Assembly (NCBI GenBank): GCA_002477505.1
Contig: DLQB01000113.1
Span: forward strand, 1-6,643
Origin: Flavobacteriales bacterium UBA7443
GTDB lineage: Bacteria; Bacteroidota; Bacteroidia; Flavobacteriales_D; Sanyastnellaceae
DNA length: 6,643 nucleotides
Reading direction: 5' to 3'
Positions within the stretch are counted from its first letter, which is position 1; each line of letters opens with the position of its first letter. Under the pieces are notes generated by a model. The model made no database searches. It saw only the letters and a list, made by a program, of their open reading frames with translations, and was not told where the DNA came from. Positions 1 to 4,586 of the stretch are shown piece by piece. The position numbers were made by a program, and so were the translations under genes.

Positions 1-348
1 ATCAAGAATTCCCACGAAATTTTGTCCCCCGCAAAAAAGCAAGTCTTCGAATCCCGCAACCGAACGTGACTGCGCTCCATTCGGCAAGTCCAATAGCGAC
101 CACTCATTTCCGTCAAATAGAAGCAGCCCAAGGTTGTTGGCTACCGCGATGCGATTCGGGTCATTTACCGAAATGTAAGGGCAATGCGTGCCGCCTCCGA
201 TGGATTTTCTATCGAAGTGTTGGATGATTGCGCGAGATGCATCCGTGTGTGCCCAACACGGGCTTCCACCAAAAACCTGCAGGACAAAGAGAAGGAGCAG
301 GAGAGGAAATAATCGCGAGTACCAGAATGTGGGAATTGAACCTGTCAA
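1..348 (-). CDS. N-terminal fragment of a beta-propeller (reg_prop / Y_Y_Y-type) sensor or regulator
   Basis: This minus-strand reading frame has 116 codons without a stop and leaves the window at its left edge. A hydrophobic segment (LFPLLLLFVLQVF, about residues 13-25) ending near CWA-HT looks like a signal peptide. The part after it reads like the first blades of the ligand-sensing propeller of Bacteroidota regulators: VANNLGLLLFDG, then a W, LPNG, RSVAG and a CGGQNFVG stretch, which matches the family pattern 'aNn-GlLefDG..W..-lpnG..vRS-..vGG'. Such propellers feed LuxR-type, AraC-type or hybrid histidine-kinase output domains, which lie outside the window here. The frame contains no ATG. 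TTG at 348-346 is chosen because it places the hydrophobic core at a normal distance from the N-terminus; other starts are TTG at 399 and GTG at 504. The gene is divergent from the glucan-use operon, so it may regulate it. The family call is fairly secure; the output domain and the start are not. Confidence 0.68.
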   Translation of the reverse strand, partial: MTGSIPTFWYSRLFPLLLLLFVLQVFGGSPCWAHTDASRAIIQHFDRKSIGGGTHCPYISVNDPNRIAVANNLGLLLFDGNEWSLLDLPNGAQSRSVAGFEDLLFCGGQNFVGILD

Positions 349-404
349 TACTTTATCTATTTGTGAATCAGTATTTTGATTAATTCTTTGAGAAATCAAG
401 TAGT

Positions 405-412
405 CAAATATA
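405..412 (-). promoter_or_regulatory. Candidate -7 promoter box (TATATTTG) for the leftward sensor gene
   Basis: Read on the minus strand, this octamer fits the Bacteroidota -7 consensus TAnnTTTG exactly. It lies about 57 bases upstream of the proposed TTG start at 348, which would give a 5' leader of roughly 50 bases. No TTG-like -33 box is found 19-21 bases further upstream, so the support is the octamer and its position alone. Confidence 0.4.
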
Positions 413-432
413 GGAGGGAATGTTGAGGTATT

Positions 433-505
433 TGTGCAGGTAATGTGCAATGAATTAATATGTCTTTGAGGCAGGGATAGCGATTTCCTATTTGTAATTT
501 GCACA
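433..505. promoter_or_regulatory. TGTGCA repeat cluster, possible operator
   Basis: TGTGCA occurs at 433-438 and 444-449, two direct copies with starts 11 bases apart (about one helical turn). Its reverse complement TGCACA lies at 500-505. The second and third copies extend to a perfect 7-base inverted repeat, TGTGCAA (444-450) / TTGCACA (499-505). The elements flank the candidate plus-strand promoter, as a regulator site would. The motif is short and chance cannot be excluded. Confidence 0.25.
465..494 (+). promoter_or_regulatory. Weak candidate promoter for the GH3-SusC operon
   Basis: TTTG at 465-468 and TATTTG at 489-494 are separated by 20 bases, close to the Bacteroidota -33/-7 arrangement (TTTG, 19-21 bases, TAnnTTTG). 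The -7 element lacks the two-base spacer of the consensus, so the match is imperfect. Transcription would start near 500 and give a leader of about 20 bases before the ATG at 523. Confidence 0.25.
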
Positions 506-522
506 CGATATTCAATGATGAG

Positions 523-2820
523 ATGATGATGCTGACGCGTAATGCAACCTTTACTCTTTCCTTGGCTTTTCTGGTTGCAACGGGCGCATGTTTTCTTGGC
601 TGTTCAGAGAAGAAAGTACCCGAAATCAGTGAAGACAGTAAGTTTGTTGACTCGTTGTTGGCCACGCTAACGCTTGAAGATAAGGTGGGGGAGATGACCC
701 AGCTTACGTTAGGAGCGATCGGCACGGGTTTGCCTTCAAAATTGACAGAACCGCAGCATTTGGATACGGCGAAAGTCAGCTATGCCCTGGTCAAGTACCG
801 AGTAGGAAGCATCTTGAATTGCGGCAATCATTCACACAGCCCGGAAAAGTGGCATGAGTTCATAAATGACATTCAAACGGCAGCGGCGAAGAAGGCTTCG
901 GGCATTCCAGTTTTGTACGGCATCGATGCCATACACGGTCCTACGTATACGCAGAACGGTATACTTGGACCACAACAAATTGGTTTGGGTGCTACTTGGA
1001 ATCCAGAAGCAGCTCGGACAGCCGGAAAAAATACTGCAGTTCAAGTGCATGCCTTGGGAATTCATTGGAACTTCTCGCCAGTGCTTGACTTAGCTCGGGA
1101 CCCACGTTGGCCTCGTTTTTGGGAAACATTTGGGGAAGATCCTTACATGGTTGCTACCATGGGCCGTGCCATTGTGGATGGTTACCAAAACAGTGGAGTG
1201 CCTTTTGCCGCGACGCTGAAGCACTTTTTCGGTTATGGTTTCTCACTGTCCGGTAAGGACCGCACGCCTGCTTGGATTCCAGAGCGTCAATTGCGTGAAT
1301 ATTTTCTCCCTCCATTTCAAGCCGCGATTGAAGCGGGAGCGATGAGTATTATGATTAACAGCGGTGAAATCAATGGCATTCCTGTCCATTCAAACAAAGC
1401 ACTGCTGACGGATTTACTGCGTGATGAGTTGGGATTCGAAGGCTTATTGGTTACGGACTGGGAGGATGTGAAATACCTCTTTACCCGGCACATGATTGCG
1501 CATGACTATAAGGAGGCTACCAAAATGGCCATTGAGGCGGGCATTGATATGGCGATGGTGCCGATGGACCTCGAGTTTACCGAGCACTTATTGGCATTGG
1601 TGAAGGAAGGAACCATTTCAGAGGAACGCATCAATCAGTCCGTCCGCCGGATTTTGATGATGAAGAAAAAGCTCGGATTGTTTGAATCACTGGGCTTTCC
1701 TCCGCCTTTGACTGCTTATCCGGGCAAGGAGAACTTTGAAGGTTCTGCAGCTCGAGCTGCATTGGAGAGCATCACATTGCTCAAAAATGATACGGTCAAT
1801 GGAAAATCGGTATTGCCGATCTCAGGCACAAAAGATGTGCTGGTTACGGGACCTACCGCCAATAGCCTAAATGCGCTGAATGGCGGCTGGACGGGAACAT
1901 GGCAGGGCGACGATCCGGCTTTTAATACCGAGGGTCGTCCTACCCTCGTGGAGGCAATGGAGATGCGATTTGAAGCCAATCGCATCCAGCACATCGAGCT
2001 CGAAATGGAGTTTACGGAAAACGAAGTCCAACGAGTTGTCCGAAGCATCCAGCGCCGACGACCTGCGCATGTCGTCCTTGGGCTAGGTGAAATGCCGTAT
2101 ACCGAATTTGTTGGAAACACTGAGGACATTGATCTTTTTGAGAATCAAAAAGAATTGGTGCGTGCGGTCCATGCAACGGGTGTTCCCGTAATCGGCGTCT
2201 TTATAGAAGGACGACCGCGGGTATTCGATGACATTGAACCCTTCTTGGATGCGGTTGTTATGGCCTACTTGCCCGGGGATTATGGCGCGGATGCCATCGC
2301 TCAAGTATTGGATGGAACTTATAATCCAAGCGGGCGTCTGCCTTTCACATGGCCTCGTCACACTTCGGCCCACATGACGTACGATCACAAGCACACGGAA
2401 GAAATCCATGCGAACTCCTCCATCAGTGCATTTGATCCGCAGTATGAATTCGGTTTTGGCCTTTCCTATTCGGCAGTGGAGTACGATGCGTTGAGCACGG
2501 ACCAGACCGAATACAATTTGGATGACACGATCGAAGTAACAGTGGAGCTCCGAAACATTGGAGATCGCACGAGCAATGAATTGGTCGCCGTCTACAGCCA
2601 GGACCGTGTGGCTTCCATTACACCAAGTGTTGATCGGCTGCGTCACTTTCAGCGCGTTTTTGTAGGCGCCGGAGAAACGGTGAAGGCCACAGCGCGCATC
2701 GCGGTTGATGAACTTGGTTTCATTAACCGGAACATTGAATACACTGTAGAGCCTGGTGCATTTGGAATTCGCATAGGCAACCAAGTGGTCGAAATTGAAG
2801 TTAAAAATGAAAACAAATAA
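523..2820 (+). CDS. Glycoside hydrolase family 3 beta-glucosidase, lipoprotein (BoGH3B / barley exo-glucanase type)
   Basis: This retaining exo-beta-glucosidase would remove glucose from non-reducing ends of beta-glucan oligosaccharides. Numbered from ATG 523 (765 residues), a lipoprotein signal peptide ends at FLG-C27. The N-terminal TIM-barrel carries YGIDAIHG (D135), the DPRWPRFWETFGEDP block (R198), LKHFFGYG (K233, H234) and VTDWED, whose D312 is the nucleophile. The sandwich domain carries GGWTGTWQG and GEMPYTE, where E528 aligns with the acid/base of barley ExoI. W313 and W460 correspond to the aromatic clamp of the barley enzyme's +1 subsite. A fibronectin-III-like domain closes the protein (about 670-752). 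Length and domain order are normal and no key residue is missing. A longer form from TTG 499 would only add eight polar residues before the signal peptide, so ATG 523 (or 526/529) is preferred. The residues after the lipid-anchored Cys (SEKK) show no clear acidic surface-export signal, so a periplasmic or surface location is open. Automated pipelines may name it bglX, but its motifs are closer to the BoGH3B branch than to E. coli BglX. Confidence 0.95.
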   Translation: MMMLTRNATFTLSLAFLVATGACFLGCSEKKVPEISEDSKFVDSLLATLTLEDKVGEMTQLTLGAIGTGLPSKLTEPQHLDTAKVSYALVKYRVGSILNCGNHSHSPEKWHEFINDIQTAAAKKASGIPVLYGIDAIHGPTYTQNGILGPQQIGLGATWNPEAARTAGKNTAVQVHALGIHWNFSPVLDLARDPRWPRFWETFGEDPYMVATMGRAIVDGYQNSGVPFAATLKHFFGYGFSLSGKDRTPAWIPERQLREYFLPPFQAAIEAGAMSIMINSGEINGIPVHSNKALLTDLLRDELGFEGLLVTDWEDVKYLFTRHMIAHDYKEATKMAIEAGIDMAMVPMDLEFTEHLLALVKEGTISEERINQSVRRILMMKKKLGLFESLGFPPPLTAYPGKENFEGSAARAALESITLLKNDTVNGKSVLPISGTKDVLVTGPTANSLNALNGGWTGTWQGDDPAFNTEGRPTLVEAMEMRFEANRIQHIELEMEFTENEVQRVVRSIQRRRPAHVVLGLGEMPYTEFVGNTEDIDLFENQKELVRAVHATGVPVIGVFIEGRPRVFDDIEPFLDAVVMAYLPGDYGADAIAQVLDGTYNPSGRLPFTWPRHTSAHMTYDHKHTEEIHANSSISAFDPQYEFGFGLSYSAVEYDALSTDQTEYNLDDTIEVTVELRNIGDRTSNELVAVYSQDRVASITPSVDRLRHFQRVFVGAGETVKATARIAVDELGFINRNIEYTVEPGAFGIRIGNQVVEIEVKNENK

Positions 2821-2838
2821 CCCTTAAATCTTAATTAC

Positions 2839-4545
2839 ATGAAGCAGTTTTTTACGCTGGCTTTTGCCACACTAGCTCTCGCTATGAATGCACAGGTAGC
2901 ACCTGTGACTTGGAATGTTAACATGGCCAACGAGGAAGTCTCACCCGATGGTGTCTACCTCGCAGGCGGCGATTACTTTGGAGCGCCAGGCGAAAACGCC
3001 ATGACCGATGAAGACGGAGACGGCGTTTGGACGATTACCATGGCCATGCCCCTCGGCTATTCAGGTGCGTACACATTCACCAATGGCGCCTGTGGCGATT
3101 GGTCGTGCAAAGAAAACATCGTTGGACAAGATTGCGCGTATGGCACTTGGAGCGATCGTTTTCTGGATGAAGTGACCGCTGACGGCGCCACTATATCTAC
3201 ATGCTTCGCTCAGTGCACATCGGATGGATCTTGTGCATCTGTGAGTGAAGCGGACGTTACGTTCCGCGTGGACATGACGGAGCAGATCGTTACGGGAGGT
3301 GTTTTCTTGCATGCAGCCTTCGACGGATGGGGCGCAATTGCGATGAACGACGATGACGGCGATAACGTTTACGAAACAACCCAAACGCTCGAAACGGGCT
3401 CTTACGAGTACTTGTTCCAAAACGGCGAGGGCGGCAATGAGGCCTTTGATTCAACGTATGTTGAGTGCACCTTGACCAGTGGAGATTTCACGAATCGTTT
3501 GATCACGGTCGAGAATGATTCTTTCGCAACTGACGCTTTTTGCTTCAACTCTTGTTCGGCATGTGAATCTACCGGTGGTGGAGATTCCACTTATACTGTG
3601 ACGTTCAACGTTAATATGGCCAATGAAGAAGTTTCGCCAGAAGGTGTTTACATCGCCGGGGGAGGAAACTTCGGAAACCCTGGAGACAACGAGATGCTTG
3701 ACGCTGACGGCGATGGCATTTATAGCGCTACGTTTACATTCGATGCAGACTTTTCGAGCTTCTATACGTTCACAAATGGAGCCTGTGGAGATTATTCATG
3801 CAAGGAGAATTTGACAGGTCTTCCTTGCGGAGACCCCGACAGCTTCAATGATCGATTCTTGGATCCATTGACGCAAAACACAACGGTCAGCACGTGCTTC
3901 GGTCAGTGCACAACCGACGGCTCTTGCGAGACGTCTTCCGAGATTCCCGTGACATTCCGTGTGGACATGTCAGATCAAGTTGTGATCAGCGACGTTACTA
4001 TTTTCGGTAGTTCAGTCAATGGCTGGTCGTTTCCAGGTGAATTGATGACCGATGACGATGGAGATGGTATTTATGAATATTCAACGGTTTTGGCCCCTGG
4101 AGGTCACGAGTACAAGTTTGTCAACAGTGGGGTAGACGAGCAGTTTGATGCTGAAAACTACACAGAATGTACCTTGACGACGGGCGATTTCACCAACCGA
4201 ATTTTGACGATTGAAGCAGAGGAGTCCGTCACTACTGAAGCTTTCTGCTTCAACTCTTGTGCTGCTTGTGAAGGTTCAACAGGAATCGCTGAGGCGTTGG
4301 GTTTTGATTTCCAATTGATTCCATCGGTCACTACAGGAAATGTAGAGTTGCGTTTTGCCGGTGTCCAATCTCCAAAGCAAATTACAATCGTTTCGTTCAC
4401 TGGCGCTCTTGTAGCGAGCTTCCAAGTACCTGCAAACGAAAATGTATACGCAATGGATGTCTCTGGACAAGCTGCGGGTGTATACTTCGTTCAAGTGCAA
4501 GCAGAAGGATTGGGCTTGACACAGAAATTATTGAAAGTCAACTGA
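2839..4545 (+). CDS. Secreted four-module, Cys-rich putative glycan-binding protein with T9SS type A sorting domain
   Basis: The 568-residue product has no catalytic domain that I recognise. A signal peptide ends at about LAMNA-Q19. Four modules follow: A1 (about 21-132), B1 (137-242), A2 (251-363) and B2 (368-477), then a short linker and a type A T9SS sorting domain (489-568, TTGNVELRF to GVYFVQV and TQKLLKVN). Modules open with a strand like VTFRVDM or VTFNVNM, carry a D-x-D-G-D motif followed by a hydrophobic residue and Y or W (57-64, 171-178, 288-295, 405-412), then (E/Y)(Y/F)xF-NG, and end in CFxxC plus another Cys. This resembles CBM20/CBM48-like starch-binding beta-sandwiches, and from memory similar modules are appended to marine Bacteroidota GH16 laminarinases. 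The likely role is surface or extracellular glycan binding, probably with calcium and disulfides. It begins 18 bases after the GH3 stop, so the two are almost certainly co-transcribed. The gene model is secure; the binding function is inferred. Confidence 0.85.
   Translation: MKQFFTLAFATLALAMNAQVAPVTWNVNMANEEVSPDGVYLAGGDYFGAPGENAMTDEDGDGVWTITMAMPLGYSGAYTFTNGACGDWSCKENIVGQDCAYGTWSDRFLDEVTADGATISTCFAQCTSDGSCASVSEADVTFRVDMTEQIVTGGVFLHAAFDGWGAIAMNDDDGDNVYETTQTLETGSYEYLFQNGEGGNEAFDSTYVECTLTSGDFTNRLITVENDSFATDAFCFNSCSACESTGGGDSTYTVTFNVNMANEEVSPEGVYIAGGGNFGNPGDNEMLDADGDGIYSATFTFDADFSSFYTFTNGACGDYSCKENLTGLPCGDPDSFNDRFLDPLTQNTTVSTCFGQCTTDGSCETSSEIPVTFRVDMSDQVVISDVTIFGSSVNGWSFPGELMTDDDGDGIYEYSTVLAPGGHEYKFVNSGVDEQFDAENYTECTLTTGDFTNRILTIEAEESVTTEAFCFNSCAACEGSTGIAEALGFDFQLIPSVTTGNVELRFAGVQSPKQITIVSFTGALVASFQVPANENVYAMDVSGQAAGVYFVQVQAEGLGLTQKLLKVN
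2905..4269 (+). repeat. Tandem duplication of a 231-residue (693-base) A-B unit
   Basis: Residues 23-253 and 254-477 of the secreted protein align with essentially constant spacing. NVNMANEEVSP recurs at 26 and 257, TFTNGACGD at 79 and 310, FRVDM at 142 and 373, and the module A cysteines (85, 90, 99, 122, 126, 132) at exactly +231. Module B cysteines (210, 235, 239, 242) recur at +234 to +235, a small insertion in B2. Codons at matching positions have diverged widely (for example the two NVNMAN stretches), so this is an old duplication that looks to be under protein-level selection rather than a recent copy or assembly artefact. Confidence 0.85.
4303..4542 (+). other. T9SS type A C-terminal sorting domain (protein domain)
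   Basis: Residues 489-568 of the secreted protein follow the Por-secretion type A pattern: a Pro-Ser-x-TTG-N turn, a strand ending in LRF, an ITIVSFTGALV strand, VSGQAAGVYFVQVQ, and a terminal QKLLKVN. Such domains direct export through the outer membrane by the type IX system, followed by cleavage and either surface attachment or release. This separates the protein from SusE/F-type surface binders, which are lipoproteins. Confidence 0.85.
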
Positions 4546-4586
4546 GACGAGTGAAGGATTGATGTCCTTTTGAAAAATTACTTTGA

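Larger units (their letters stand above)
349..522. promoter_or_regulatory. Divergent intergenic control region
   Basis: About 174 bases separate the leftward sensor gene from the rightward PUL operon. The stretch is AT-richer than the genes around it. It contains a TATATTTG motif on the minus strand, a TTTG-N20-TATTTG arrangement on the plus strand, an inverted repeat CAAATA (405-410) / TATTTG (429-434), and three TGTGCA elements. I see no tRNA, no convincing small ORF and no strong terminator hairpin. Its position implies that it drives both transcription units; which motifs are used is inference. Confidence 0.6.

Noticed and set aside
188..379. Plus-strand ORF of 63 codons at the left end
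   Set aside because: It is antisense to the sensor gene, whose minus-strand frame has a signal peptide and propeller motifs. Its own translation is rich in basic residues with no recognisable pattern.
499..522. TTG start giving the GH3 protein eight extra residues
   Set aside because: The added residues (MHTIFNDE) are polar and acidic and would precede a normal lipoprotein signal peptide. ATG codons at 523, 526 and 529 give a better N-terminus.
396..725. Minus-strand ORF of 109 codons across the intergenic region and the start of the GH3 gene
   Set aside because: It overlaps the GH3 signal peptide and N-terminus antisense and shows low-complexity Ser-rich sequence with no domain; it is a shadow frame.
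2083..2784. Long minus-strand ORF of 233 codons inside the GH3 gene
   Set aside because: The plus-strand frame here encodes the GH3 sandwich and fibronectin-like domains with clear motifs. The antisense product has no recognisable family features.
2839..4545. Reading the secreted protein as a glycoside hydrolase because of its place in a PUL
   Set aside because: No catalytic motif of a known family is visible; nearly all its length is accounted for by the four modules and the sorting domain.
4554..4569. Possible terminator between the secreted protein gene and susC (AAGGA, six-base loop, TCCTT, then TT)
   Set aside because: The stem is only five base pairs with a short T run. It is too weak for a convincing intrinsic terminator; at most it could moderate read-through.
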